This document shows positions 18,101-26,123 of a stretch of DNA of 64,000 bases, piece after piece (within the stretch, counting starts at the first letter, position 1; every line of letters starts with the position of its first letter). This stretch comes from Bacteroidota bacterium (GTDB lineage Bacteria > Bacteroidota > Bacteroidia > Flavobacteriales > Weeksellaceae). The position numbers and the translations under genes are program-made. The notes under the pieces are model-generated. The model was not told the DNA's origin. It did not search any database and worked only from the letters and a program-made list of their open reading frames with translations. The DNA lies in assembly GCA_023394415.1 (NCBI GenBank), contig JAEXAR010000041.1:1-64000 (forward strand). The letters are read 5' to 3'.

Positions 18101-19952
18101 TATTGGCATTCAAATCCAAATCATTAAGATTCGTCATAGATATTTTTCCGTCAATTATTCCGCTTAAAATTTGATTTCCGGGTTTCCCTGTAAAGTAGTT
18201 AATGTTAAGTTTCTTGATGTTTGCCACCACATCTGCCATAATCTTTGAGGTTCTGAAATCGATGAAACCATTCACTTCCGCAACAGCCTGCTCATCATTA
18301 ACTTTTATCACTCCGTTGTAGGTTTTTTTATCCAAAAGTCCATCGAGATAAAGGTTATTGATGGTCTTATCCATTATTTCAATGCTGGAAATATTGGCTT
18401 TGGTGCGTACAACCATTTGATTAACATCAAAACTTTGTCCTTCCAGATTAAATTTTCCTGTTATTAAACCAACTTGTGGCATTTTGGTAATGACTTTGGT
18501 ATTGAGATTTTTTACATCAAAAAAACCTCTGTATTTGGGCAGGTTTGTGCTGTAATCATCCAAATAAAAATTATTAATTCTTGCTTGTCCAATTCCTGTA
18601 ATTAGATTTCCGTTTGGCACATACACTTGTTCCGGCATTATACGAGCTGCACCGTTAAAACGTAGCCTTCCAAAATCATCCGCAAAGTTTTTCATTTTAG
18701 TTGAGATGAAGGTGGGAAGCATCGCTTTCAGTCCTTTGTAGGTAAAATCTGTCGAAAGGTTGTTGGTTTCAATTACAAATTTGCCATCCAGAAGATTCCG
18801 CAGTTTCATAGTACTGGTTGCAATGCTTACATCACGATTGCCCATTACAAAATCTTCCAAATGAAAGTTGTTGAGAGGTCCGTTCATTTTGCCGGAGATA
18901 TTTACAGGTTTGTAATTATCCCAGTTGGTAACAATATAACTGATATCGTAACCGCTGATTTGGCTGCCACGTTTCAGATCCATTTCCCAGCGTACTTTAT
19001 TGGTGAAATCTTGCAAGGAACCATTATTTAATAAAAATTTAAGGTCTCCCTGCAATAAGGAATGATCAGTGTTAAGGGTTAGATCAGACAACGAAAGATA
19101 TTCTTTGGTCATAGCCAAATCGGTAGAAAAAGTATCTACAAAATGCTCCTTTCCCCAACGTGTCGTTTTAAAGGTAAGGTTATTAATTTGTGCGGAAACA
19201 TTTGGGCCATTAACTTTCACTTTCGGAGCCAGAAGGTTAACATTTTTTGCAATCAGCCATTTTCCTTTGTCGCCCTCACTGTTTTGATTGATGATGGATA
19301 CTTTGGAATTCACAAGTTCAACCCTTGAATCCAATTGAAAAGGAGGTCTTTTTGGATCAGCAGGTTTTCCTGAATCGAAGTTTCCGATATATTTAATGAA
19401 ATTCGAAATGCTGTCGCCTTTGTAAGTTACCACTTTTATGTCGGCTTCAGTTAATTGCAAAGCATCAAAACTTAAGTGATTGTTTCTTTGTAACTGGTTC
19501 ACAGCAAGTGAAATCCAATTGGAATTAGCTCTGAATTCTCTGGCTTTTATAAAATCAAGTCCTTTCTCGTCCTGAATTTTAAGACCTTTAATTGTAACGT
19601 CTCCAAAATAATCCACACTGGCACTTTGATAGCTCATTTTTGCTTTAAAATCCTGATTTAAGAGTTCTAAAGCTCGGTTTGCAGCCCATCTTTTTGTAGA
19701 ATCAAGATTGATGATGATGGCAAAAGCAACAAATAGAGAAAGCCCAATCCAAAAAAGCCATAGCAAGAGTTTAGCCCACCACTTTACATTGGTAACATCT
19801 TTCGCAGCTTGCTCAGTAAACTCTTTAGCCGTTTCCACAGGATTTGTAACGGCATCTTTTACGAGTTCTTTGGCATTCTCGATGCTCACCTCATTTTGAG
19901 GCGATAGGTCTTGTTCTTTTTCGTTATCGTAATTATTCTCTAAATTTGCCAT
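15189..19952 (-). CDS. tamB: TamB-like translocation/assembly protein (AsmA-like superfamily)
   Basis: A 1587-residue bridge-like protein of the TamB family, anchored in the inner membrane and spanning the periplasm; such proteins are linked to outer-membrane protein assembly and phospholipid transport. It has one transmembrane helix (about residues 59-82), then long repetitive beta-rich AsmA/DUF3971-like sequence, and the DUF490 domain in the last 450 residues (FQIARGSSIRWDGDAM, ALAIKANYMRAVTNAG, VDITGTLNEPKVELGL). The C-terminus is a Lys-rich tail. The start at 19952 (MANLENNYDNEKEQ) is preferred, because the extension to 20072 would run through tsaD. The start codon is only 4 bp from the divergent tsaD start. 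No tamA/bamA-like partner lies in this window. Confidence 0.9.
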   Translation of the reverse strand: MANLENNYDNEKEQDLSPQNEVSIENAKELVKDAVTNPVETAKEFTEQAAKDVTNVKWWAKLLLWLFWIGLSLFVAFAIIINLDSTKRWAANRALELLNQDFKAKMSYQSASVDYFGDVTIKGLKIQDEKGLDFIKAREFRANSNWISLAVNQLQRNNHLSFDALQLTEADIKVVTYKGDSISNFIKYIGNFDSGKPADPKRPPFQLDSRVELVNSKVSIINQNSEGDKGKWLIAKNVNLLAPKVKVNGPNVSAQINNLTFKTTRWGKEHFVDTFSTDLAMTKEYLSLSDLTLNTDHSLLQGDLKFLLNNGSLQDFTNKVRWEMDLKRGSQISGYDISYIVTNWDNYKPVNISGKMNGPLNNFHLEDFVMGNRDVSIATSTMKLRNLLDGKFVIETNNLSTDFTYKGLKAMLPTFISTKMKNFADDFGRLRFNGAARIMPEQVYVPNGNLITGIGQARINNFYLDDYSTNLPKYRGFFDVKNLNTKVITKMPQVGLITGKFNLEGQSFDVNQMVVRTKANISSIEIMDKTINNLYLDGLLDKKTYNGVIKVNDEQAVAEVNGFIDFRTSKIMADVVANIKKLNINYFTGKPGNQILSGIIDGKISMTNLNDLDLNANMKGLSFTANGKTYNIPNADLKVYFANGNRVVEVDAPGAINGRIAGRYQLEDLAGMIQNGLQKVLVGPPPRKLYRGQSFNMEFDVKQGLVNYFEPDLRIPSGARVSGSYEGNSNNLVLNVDARSLMYLMTKTQEITDADKALAAVNPAYKVPDDARTTRDSAMVDNLILKINTANLDEQIFAKIDRVLYSQNVFKDITLTGKNENNKVLRLAANFLHGSPAEEIDGKLKAYAVNLNQSTNSAGDYVVRFEPTEVKLNNVVWHIDTSPELNHSITYRKKQGDFLIENVRLYSDESSLLVKNGIFKSAKDFTAEGEIQNLQLAKLLEMQTGGNDMDIHGVANGKFNIKMNKNNLEPLIDMNVDNITMNGKDMGNIVINAKNSSTPNVFDIDAKVISAGIIGDNKLHVTGTINNNTTKPTLDIKADMKDFDLAFTQEFVKGVFGNIRGKANGVLAITGPLNDIDYSGDIALKGFGMKLNFTGVDYTFEDTVIPLSRGLAILNDVKLKDGRDNSSGTISGAIQFETLASMAVNLIMRADNLLVLNTQQKDFDLFWGRVYGQGNLYVSGPVSGLNIATDLNEPFKALNNSVFTFNAGSTSGVDEFKMLRFLKEDKSGTIVLEEKKKSGSNMNLDFNIAVDRGTTVNVMLPEDVGSISVRGNANPLRFRMLRNGNITMNGNYMVDSGTFVSKAILERTFQIARGSSIRWDGDAMTPALAIKANYMRAVTNAGQYLGATALPAVNVLLSVDITGTLNEPKVELGLTAPDLSSQLKETLAGKMMSDDEKVIQFGSVLIANSFNVQSSGGFDINLGNTLENTGYDMLFKQLGSVFNTISNEVQVDINYLKGDDASNTGSRANASLTFALSPRVTVKTGLGVPLSKGAELTEQNYLSGEGIVEYDWSKNNDKTRLLRAYSKPSNIGLVGGNAATSGGANQTFGVGVVYSKSFNTIFKRKKKKKSADSTKIKIDSAKIDTIK
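19941..19948 (+). promoter_or_regulatory. -7 element of tsaD inside the tamB coding region
   Basis: TAAATTTG lies 8 bp before the tsaD ATG and within the first codons of tamB on the other strand. A TTTT (19917-19920) lies about 20 bp upstream as a -33 candidate. Confidence 0.5.
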
Positions 19953-19956
19953 CGTT

Positions 19957-21024
19957 ATGAGCGAGTCAAAAATAATTTTGGGTATAGAATCGTCGTGTGA
20001 CGATACCTCTGCTGCCATCATCAAAGGAAACAAAATCCTTTCTAACATAGCTGCCAACCAACAAATCCACAACGATTATGGTGGAGTTGTTCCGGAGTTG
20101 GCTTCACGCGCTCATCAGCAAAATATAATCCCCGTGGTTCAAAAATCCCTGATCAAAGCAAATATACAACAAAATGATATTTCAGCCATAGGATTTACAC
20201 GTGGTCCCGGACTTTTAGGTTCTCTTTTGGTAGGAACTTCTTTTGCCAAATCTTTGGCAATGAGTTTGGACGTTCCTTTAATTGAGGTAAATCACCTTCA
20301 AGCACACATTTTAGCGCACTTTATCGAGGATGCAAATCCTGTGCCGCCAAAATTTCCGTTTTTGTGTCTCACAGTAAGTGGTGGACATACAATGATTGTT
20401 CTGGTGAAGGATTATTTTGCTATGGAAATTATTGGTAAAACTACTGATGATGCTGCCGGAGAAGCCTTTGACAAGATTGGGAAAATATTCGATTTGGATT
20501 ATCCTGCAGGCCCAATTGTGGATAAACTTGCAAAGGAAGGTGATCCAAATTCATTTAAATTTAATAAACCAAGGCTTAATCATTACGATTATTCATTTAG
20601 TGGTGTAAAAACTTCTGTGCTTTATTTTATTCAGAAAGAAATAAAGAAAAATCCGGATTTTATAAAAGAAAATCTACAAAATCTCTGCGCATCGGTACAG
20701 AAAACTATTGTTGAGGTTTTAATGGAAAAACTGGAAAAAGCTGCTGCGGATTATGATATAAAAGAAGTAGCTATCGCAGGAGGAGTTTCAGCAAATTCGG
20801 GATTAAGAAAGGCGATGCAGGATAATGTGGAGAAATTAGGTTGGAACATCTATATCCCAAAATTTGAGTACACTACAGATAATGCTGCAATGATTGCTAT
20901 GGTTGCTAAGCTGAAATATGATAGGGGAGAGTATGCAGACTTATCAATTTCTGCAACGGCAAGATATGATTTGGAAGAGGATTTTAAGAAGTCCAAAGTT
21001 GGAAGTTCGAAGTCGGAAGAATGA
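19957..21024 (+). CDS. tsaD: TsaD, tRNA N6-threonylcarbamoyladenosine synthase subunit
   Basis: TsaD transfers threonylcarbamoyl to A37 of ANN-decoding tRNAs, with TsaB and TsaE. The 355-residue protein has the ASKHA-fold start (ILGIESSCDDTSAAI), the metal-binding HxxxH at His113/His117 (VNHLQAHILAH), FLCLTVSGGHTMI, the nucleotide loop GEAFDKIGKIFDL and AIAGGVSANSGLR. The last dozen residues (Lys-Lys-Ser-Lys-Val-Gly-Ser-Ser-Lys-Ser-Glu-Glu) go beyond the usual end and are encoded by a purine-rich repeat-like sequence. It is divergent from tamB with 4 bp between start codons. RsmE follows after 125 bp. Confidence 0.96.
   Translation: MSESKIILGIESSCDDTSAAIIKGNKILSNIAANQQIHNDYGGVVPELASRAHQQNIIPVVQKSLIKANIQQNDISAIGFTRGPGLLGSLLVGTSFAKSLAMSLDVPLIEVNHLQAHILAHFIEDANPVPPKFPFLCLTVSGGHTMIVLVKDYFAMEIIGKTTDDAAGEAFDKIGKIFDLDYPAGPIVDKLAKEGDPNSFKFNKPRLNHYDYSFSGVKTSVLYFIQKEIKKNPDFIKENLQNLCASVQKTIVEVLMEKLEKAAADYDIKEVAIAGGVSANSGLRKAMQDNVEKLGWNIYIPKFEYTTDNAAMIAMVAKLKYDRGEYADLSISATARYDLEEDFKKSKVGSSKSEE
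19967..19974 (-). promoter_or_regulatory. -7 element candidate of tamB inside tsaD
   Basis: The minus strand reads TATTTTTG, 14 bp before the tamB ATG and within codons 4-6 of tsaD. No clear -33 element was found. Confidence 0.4.
20990..21022. repeat. Purine-rich degenerate repeat forming the tsaD 3' end
   Basis: AAGTCCAAAGTTGGAAG followed by TTCGAAGTCGGAAGA matches, in about 25 of 32 positions, the reverse complement of 50884-50916 upstream of polA. Such AAGTCCGAAGTC-type units occur as intergenic repeats in related genomes (from memory). Confidence 0.45.
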
Positions 21025-21149
21025 TACGATTTTTAGTTATGAAATAATTGCAGGAGAATTATCAAATGCACCAATGTACCAAATGCAACAACCTGCAACT
21101 CGCAAACATTAAAAAACATTGAACATAAACCATTTTTGAACCACGTTAG

Positions 21150-21845
21150 ATGAAACTTTTTTACGGTGATATTTTTCCTGAAGTGTTAATCAATTCTGAT
21201 GAGCAACAGCACATTATAAAAGTCCTTCGTATGCGTGAAGGCGAAGAAATTTTCGTAACTGATGGTAAAGGAAACTTGGCGAAAGGTACATTGATGTTTG
21301 AAGGTAAAAAAGTGAGTCTTAATGTATCTGAAATTGAAGAAAACTTGCCGGAATTTTTACCGAAATTACACATAGCAATTGCGCCGACAAAAAACATTGA
21401 CCGCATTGAATTTTTCGTAGAAAAAGCAACAGAAATGGCAATTTCTGAAATCACTTTTCTAAACACCGAAAAAACGGAACGTAAAAACCTGAATATCGAA
21501 AAAATTAGGAAACAAGCCATTGCTGCGAGCAAACAAAGCCTGCGTTTTCATTTCCCGAAAATTAATGATTTGTTAAAACTTCAAGATTTCATAAAAAACA
21601 TCAATCCCGAAAACACTTTCGTCGCCCATTGCGACAGTTCTTTTGAACGAATTGAACTGAAATCTACAGATTTTCCTCTAAGTGACATCACTTTTTTAAT
21701 TGGTCCGGAAGGTGATTTTTCCCCAAATGAGATTAAAATGTTTTCAGAAAAAGGAATAAAGGCAGTTTCACTCGGGAATCAAAGATTGCGAACCGAAACC
21801 GCGGGAATTTTTGTAAGTGCTTGGAGTTATGAGAAGATGATTTAA
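21150..21845 (+). CDS. rsmE: RsmE, 16S rRNA m3U1498 methyltransferase
   Basis: RsmE methylates N3 of U1498 in 16S rRNA with SAM. The 231 residues contain the N-terminal PUA-like part (DEQQHIIKVLRMREGEEIFV, TDGKGN). The SPOUT domain follows (IAIAPTKNIDRIEFFVEKAT, ERKNLNIEKIRKQAIAASKQ). The knot motifs LIGPEGDFSPNEIKMF and VSLGNQRLRTETAGI bind SAM. Length is normal. It follows tsaD without a terminator and converges with the TrmH-type gene. Confidence 0.95.
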   Translation: MKLFYGDIFPEVLINSDEQQHIIKVLRMREGEEIFVTDGKGNLAKGTLMFEGKKVSLNVSEIEENLPEFLPKLHIAIAPTKNIDRIEFFVEKATEMAISEITFLNTEKTERKNLNIEKIRKQAIAASKQSLRFHFPKINDLLKLQDFIKNINPENTFVAHCDSSFERIELKSTDFPLSDITFLIGPEGDFSPNEIKMFSEKGIKAVSLGNQRLRTETAGIFVSAWSYEKMI

Positions 21846-21874
21846 ACTTTGAGGTGTTTCAGTGCTATCAGATG

Positions 21875-22540
21875 TTATTCATAATTCTTCTGTAAATAAT
21901 TTTTGAAGATTTCCTCACCACTTCTTATGGAATTTACTGCCCAACGGATTTTCAAATTCAATTTTTTATCTTCAGATAATTTATATTTCAAACCGGATGT
22001 CAAAAGTTTTTGCTTCATCTCATACATGCAAATTGCCGCAGCTACAGACACATTAAAACTTTTGGTAAAACCGTACATCGGTATAGCCAGAGTTTCATCG
22101 GCAAAATTCAAAATTTCATCCGATACTCCGTTTAGTTCAGTGCCAAAAACCAAAGCTATAGGTTCTTTAATTTGATAATCAGGAAGCATGGTTGCATTTT
22201 TTTCTGGTGAAACTGCGATAATTTTGTAGCCTCTTTTTTTAATATCTTTCAACGATGTTATTGTTGCGGGCATTTTCTCAACTTCAACCCAAGTATCTGC
22301 GCCTTTAGTTACCCTTAAATTGGGATCGAAAATATTTTCCTCTTCCATTGCGATAACTTTATGGAAACCGCACGCTTCCACACTTCTTACTATTGCTGCT
22401 GCATTTCTATACTGATACACATCTTCTAAAACCGGCAATACAAAATCTGAGCTCTCCTCCGCAAAATATTCAATTTTTTGCAGGCGTTCTTCGGTTAAAA
22501 ACTGTTTCAGATATTCAAATGTTTCTTTATGTTTTTCCAT
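21875..22540 (-). CDS. TrmH-family RNA 2'-O-methyltransferase (SpoU)
   Basis: A 221-residue SPOUT RNA methyltransferase that resembles tRNA (Gm18) methyltransferase TrmH. Motif 1 is seen in YQYRNAAAIVRSVEACGFHK (Asn and Arg conserved), motif 2 in IALVFGTELNGVSDEILNFA and motif 3 in LAIPMYGFTKSFNVSVAAAI. The protein also contains GYKIIAVSPEKNATMLPDY. tRNA Gm18 is the likeliest target, but SpoU paralogues are hard to tell apart. No terminator separates it from convergent rsmE. Confidence 0.9.
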   Translation of the reverse strand: MEKHKETFEYLKQFLTEERLQKIEYFAEESSDFVLPVLEDVYQYRNAAAIVRSVEACGFHKVIAMEEENIFDPNLRVTKGADTWVEVEKMPATITSLKDIKKRGYKIIAVSPEKNATMLPDYQIKEPIALVFGTELNGVSDEILNFADETLAIPMYGFTKSFNVSVAAAICMYEMKQKLLTSGLKYKLSEDKKLNLKIRWAVNSIRSGEEIFKNYLQKNYE

Positions 22541-22673
22541 TGTTTTAAAATTCGACTATAAGACAAATCTGCTTTTTTCAAATTTTAATAAAAGATTACT
22601 AAAACTGATGTCTTTGTTATGGAAACAAATAAAGTCTCAAAAAACTGTCTTGTTTCGTCTATACAAATTAACG

Positions 22674-22681
22674 TATTTTTG
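22674..22681 (+). promoter_or_regulatory. -7 element immediately before the asparaginase start
   Basis: TATTTTTG ends only 5 bp before the ATG at 22687. A -33 candidate (TTTC at 22653-22656) lies 17 bp upstream. Transcription should begin at or next to the start codon. Confidence 0.55.
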
Positions 22682-22686
22682 GAAAT

Positions 22687-23709
22687 ATGAAACGTAAAGT
22701 TCTTCTCATTTACACCGGTGGTACTATTGGTATGGAAAAAGACTACGAAACCGGAAGTCTTGTTCCTTTTAATTTTGAAAACATTTTCAGCAAAATTCCT
22801 GAAATGAAACTGATTGAGTGTGAAGTATCTGTGCATCCTTTTCAAGAACCTTTGGATTCATCAGATATGGGACCGGAACAGTGGAGAATTATCGCCAATT
22901 ATATCGGTAAAAATTATGAAAATTATGACGGTTTTTTAATCCTTCACGGTACTGATACCATGGCATATACCGCTTCCGCATTAAGTTTTATGTTGAAGGG
23001 CCTGAAAAAACCGGTGATTCTTACAGGATCACAACTTCCTATTGGTGATTTGCGTACCGATGCAAAGGAAAACCTTCTCACAAGTCTTTATTACGCCAGT
23101 CTTTACGAAAATAATGAAGCTGTAATACAGGAAGTTGCTGTATATTTTGAGTATAAATTGTTAAGAGGAAACAGAACGCTGAAATTTTCAGCCGAATATT
23201 TTGATGCCTACCAAAGTCCGAATTATCCTTTGCTGGGTCAGTCTGGTGTGCACCTCAATGTGGATAAAGAAGCACTTTTTCGTTGTAGATCAGAAGTTCC
23301 TTTTTCGGTAGATCTTCATCTTTCTCGTGAGGTTTTGTTTTGGAGAATTTTTCCGGGAATGAGTATGGATTTGTTTCCGGAACTGCCTAAAATGAAGGTG
23401 TTAATTCTACAGGTTTTCGGATCGGGAACCATATTCAGCAGTGCTGAAACCGAAAAAACCTTAAAAAGAATTCGAGACAACGGAACTGAAATTGTGGTTG
23501 TAAGCCAATGTGTATCGGGCGGAATAAGTTTTGGGAAATATGAAAACAGTAATGTTTTCTCGAAAATTGATGCCATCAGCGGAAATGATATTACAGCTGA
23601 AAGTGCCATAACAAAAGCGATGCACCTCATTGGTAACCCCAATTACAGTGGAACGTTTGCGGAAAATTTTTCAAAAGATTTAAGCGGTGAAATGACGGAA
23701 GATTTTTAA
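22687..23709 (+). CDS. ansA: Type I L-asparaginase
   Basis: Hydrolyses L-asparagine to aspartate and ammonia. The 340-residue protein has both catalytic Thr motifs: LLIYTGGTIGMEKD at the N-terminus and LILHGTDTMAYTASALSFML. VILTGSQLPIGDLRTDAKEN, LRGNRTLKF and VVVSQCVSGGI are also typical. No signal peptide is present, so it is the cytoplasmic (type I) enzyme. Asparagine synthetase is encoded on the other side of the tRNA gene, an opposing pair of reactions. Confidence 0.94.
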   Translation: MKRKVLLIYTGGTIGMEKDYETGSLVPFNFENIFSKIPEMKLIECEVSVHPFQEPLDSSDMGPEQWRIIANYIGKNYENYDGFLILHGTDTMAYTASALSFMLKGLKKPVILTGSQLPIGDLRTDAKENLLTSLYYASLYENNEAVIQEVAVYFEYKLLRGNRTLKFSAEYFDAYQSPNYPLLGQSGVHLNVDKEALFRCRSEVPFSVDLHLSREVLFWRIFPGMSMDLFPELPKMKVLILQVFGSGTIFSSAETEKTLKRIRDNGTEIVVVSQCVSGGISFGKYENSNVFSKIDAISGNDITAESAITKAMHLIGNPNYSGTFAENFSKDLSGEMTEDF

Positions 23710-23724
23710 ATTTCCAATTCTCAT

Positions 23725-23754
23725 TTTGATATCCAAATATTTTAAGTATTTTTG
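23725..23754 (+). promoter_or_regulatory. tRNA-Ser promoter
   Basis: TTTG (23725-23728), an 18-bp spacer and TATTTTTG (23747-23754) give a near-consensus Bacteroidota promoter, 11 bp before the mature tRNA 5' end. Confidence 0.65.
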
Positions 23755-23765
23755 CAACCTCAATT

Positions 23766-23852
23766 AGAAAGGTGCTCGAGTGGTTGAAGAGGCTACCCTG
23801 GAAAGGTAGTATACGGGTAACTGTATCGAGGGTTCGAATCCCTTCCTTTCTG
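23766..23852 (+). tRNA. tRNA-Ser(GGA)
   Basis: The acceptor arm AGAAAGG/CCTTTCT has discriminator G. The anticodon stem CTACC/GGTAG encloses the loop CTGGAAA with anticodon GGA at 23800-23802. A long class II variable arm is followed by the T arm GAGGG-TTCGAAT-CCCTT. The 87-nt length is typical of tRNA-Ser. The 3' CCA is not encoded (CGA follows the discriminator). Confidence 0.96.
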
Positions 23853-23866
23853 CGAAAAAAAATATA

Positions 23867-23906
23867 AAACCCTTAAAATGCAAATTTTTAAGGGTTTCTT
23901 TTTTTA
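23867..23906 (+). terminator. Terminator after tRNA-Ser
   Basis: AAACCCTTAAAA pairs with TTTTTAAGGGTTT and is followed by a T-run. Confidence 0.85.
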
Positions 23907-24051
23907 TTATAGAAATAAAATAATATTAGTAGGTAGTATTTTGCTTTATTAAAGATTAAGAAAGAAGATTTTTAAAATAAAAACCACTCTTGGATTTCTT
24001 CGCAAAACAATCGATCTTAAAATTTTGCTTATTCCTTCGGGTATGACAACT

Positions 24052-24094
24052 CAAAAAAAAAAATCCCGGAAATTTTCCGGAATTTGTTCACTTA
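24052..24094 (-). terminator. Terminator of asnB
   Basis: On the minus strand ATTCCGGAAA and TTTCCGGGAT pair and are followed by about ten T. Confidence 0.8.
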
Positions 24095-24133
24095 TCACTT
24101 ATTTACTTCCAACAAAGTAGGAAATATACACAT

Positions 24134-25804
24134 TTAATAACTGTCTTCGTGCACGCTCAAAACCGCTCTACCACTCGGATCATTCATTTTTTTGAAGGCT
24201 TCGTCCCATTCCAGAGCAATTGGTGTAGAACACGCAACTGATGGAACAGAAGGCACCGTTAAAGCAGCGGTTTCACTTGGGAAATGCTCTTCAAAAATGG
24301 TTCTGTAACGATATTCTTCCTTATTTTGAGGCGTATTTACAGGGAATCTGAATTTTGCATTCGCCATCATTTCATCGGTCACTTCTTTTTCGGCCACTTC
24401 TTTCAAGCTGTCGATCCAACTGTAACCAACGCCGTCGCTAAATTGTTCTTTCTGTCTCCATGCAACACTTTCAGGCAATAAATCTTCAAAAGCTTTTCTT
24501 AAAACCCATTTCTCAATTTTACCTTCGGCTTTATTAACCATTTTATCTTTAGGATTTACCGTCATCGCTACATCCATAAATTCTTTATCGAGGAATGGAA
24601 CGCGCCCTTCAATTCCCCAAGACATCAAGGCTTTATTGGCTCTTAAACAGTCGTAAAGATGGAGTTTACTTAATTTTCTCACCGTTTCCTCGTGAAATTC
24701 TTTGGCATTTGGCGCTTTGTGAAAATAAAGGTAACCACCGAATAATTCATCTGATCCTTCACCGGAAAGCACCATTTTAATACCCATAGATTTAATGACT
24801 CTTGCCAAAAGATACATTGGTGTAGAAGCGCGAACCGTTGTTACATCATAAGTTTCAAGGTGATAAATGACATCACGCACAGCATCCAAACCTTCCTGCA
24901 CTGTAAAATTAATTTCATGGTGAATAGATCCGATGTGATCTGCTACTTTTCTCGCAGCCATTAAATCCGGAGAACCAACCAAACCTACCGCAAAACTGTG
25001 AAGTCTTGGGTACCAAGCTTCCTGTGTATCACCGCTTTCTATTCTGTTACGGGCATATTTTGCAGTAACTGCAGAAATAATTGAAGAATCTAAACCACCT
25101 GAAAGCAAAACACCATAAGGAACATCACTCATCAGTTGTCGATGTACCGCATCTTCCAAAGCTTTTCTGATTTTTGCAATATCAGTTTCGTTATCTTTCA
25201 CGTTTTCGAAATCATCCCAATCTCTTTTGTACCACTGTTGAAGTTCGTATCCATCTTCACTGTAAAGAAAATGCCCCGGTAGAAAAGTTTCAATTTTGTT
25301 GCAAACGCCTTCTAAAGCTTTTAATTCAGAAGCTACATAATAGTTTCCGTTTTTATCCCACCCGTGATACAAAGGGCAAATTCCCATATGGTCTCTTCCT
25401 ACAAGAAATGTATCTTTCTCGCTGTCGTAAAGCGCAAATGCAAAAATCCCATTCAGTTTCTCAAGAAAATTTTTTCCATCTCTTTGGTATAAAGCTAAAA
25501 TAACCTCGCAATCCGATTGAGTTTGGAACTCATAATCCGGAAACTCTTTCCTCAATTCTTGATGGTTGTAAATTTCCCCATTCACTGCTAAAACAATTTT
25601 GCCATCTTTGCTGTAAAGTGGTTGTTTACCAGAGGTTGGATCTACAATCGCCAAACGTTCGTGTGACATTATGGTTTTTTCGTCTTGGAAAATCCCGCTC
25701 CAATCCGGACCGCGATGACGAATTTTTTTAGACATTTCTAAAATTTGAGGTCTTAAAACCTCTGTTTTTTGTTTTGCATCAAACAAGCATACAATTCCGC
25801 ACAT
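24134..25804 (-). CDS. asnB: AsnB, glutamine-hydrolysing asparagine synthetase
   Basis: Makes asparagine from aspartate, ATP and glutamine. The 556-residue protein starts MCGIVCLFD with the class II glutaminase nucleophile Cys2. RHRGPDWSG and VNGEIYNHQELR form the rest of that domain. The synthetase domain has the ATP pyrophosphatase loop GVLLSGGLDSSIISA and the LSGEGSDELFGGYLYF motif. The C-terminus (VPSVACSTPIALEWDEAF) matches the AsnB type of enterobacteria and Bacteroidota. Monocistronic with its own terminator. Confidence 0.96.
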   Translation of the reverse strand: MCGIVCLFDAKQKTEVLRPQILEMSKKIRHRGPDWSGIFQDEKTIMSHERLAIVDPTSGKQPLYSKDGKIVLAVNGEIYNHQELRKEFPDYEFQTQSDCEVILALYQRDGKNFLEKLNGIFAFALYDSEKDTFLVGRDHMGICPLYHGWDKNGNYYVASELKALEGVCNKIETFLPGHFLYSEDGYELQQWYKRDWDDFENVKDNETDIAKIRKALEDAVHRQLMSDVPYGVLLSGGLDSSIISAVTAKYARNRIESGDTQEAWYPRLHSFAVGLVGSPDLMAARKVADHIGSIHHEINFTVQEGLDAVRDVIYHLETYDVTTVRASTPMYLLARVIKSMGIKMVLSGEGSDELFGGYLYFHKAPNAKEFHEETVRKLSKLHLYDCLRANKALMSWGIEGRVPFLDKEFMDVAMTVNPKDKMVNKAEGKIEKWVLRKAFEDLLPESVAWRQKEQFSDGVGYSWIDSLKEVAEKEVTDEMMANAKFRFPVNTPQNKEEYRYRTIFEEHFPSETAALTVPSVPSVACSTPIALEWDEAFKKMNDPSGRAVLSVHEDSY

Positions 25805-26123
25805 ACATCTATTGTTTAAAGTTTCAGGTTTAAATTTTCAAATTGTTAATGATTGAATTTAATTTCAAAATCAAATTGAAAATAAACCGTTTTAATTATT
25901 CTAGTTAAAATTCTTTTGCAATAATAAAACCAAAGTTTATAAAAAGAAATAAAAATTTATATTTAGTTTAAAATTTTCTAAAATTAATTTTTAAAAAGGA
26001 AAATTTTAAGTTAAAATTAAAATTTTAGCAATTTGAAAGGATTTTTTTAAGTTGAAAAGCATTTGCCACGGATCACTAATTAAATCATTTGTGAATCGTG
26101 GCAAATAAATATTTGAAATTTTC
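25805..26123. other. Intergenic region between asnB and the RsmB-type gene
   Basis: A very AT-rich 319-bp spacer. Except for the imperfect dyad at 26061-26106 I see no gene, RNA or clear promoter in it. Confidence 0.6.
26061..26106. repeat. Imperfect inverted repeat of the GCCACGAATCAC type
   Basis: ATTTGCCACGGATCAC and GTGAATCGTGGCAAAT form 16-bp arms (two mismatches) around 14 bp. It has no T-run, so it is unlikely to be a simple terminator. It resembles intergenic repeats common in Bacteroidota genomes (from memory). Confidence 0.6.

Noticed and set aside
15189..19952. Many open frames on the plus strand within tamB
   Set aside because: They are antisense shadows without family motifs or starts, while tamB has continuous domain signatures.
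19953..20072. TamB start at the upstream in-frame Met (20072)
   Set aside because: It would place about 40 codons inside tsaD on the opposite strand, and the sequence there does not resemble a TamB N-terminus.
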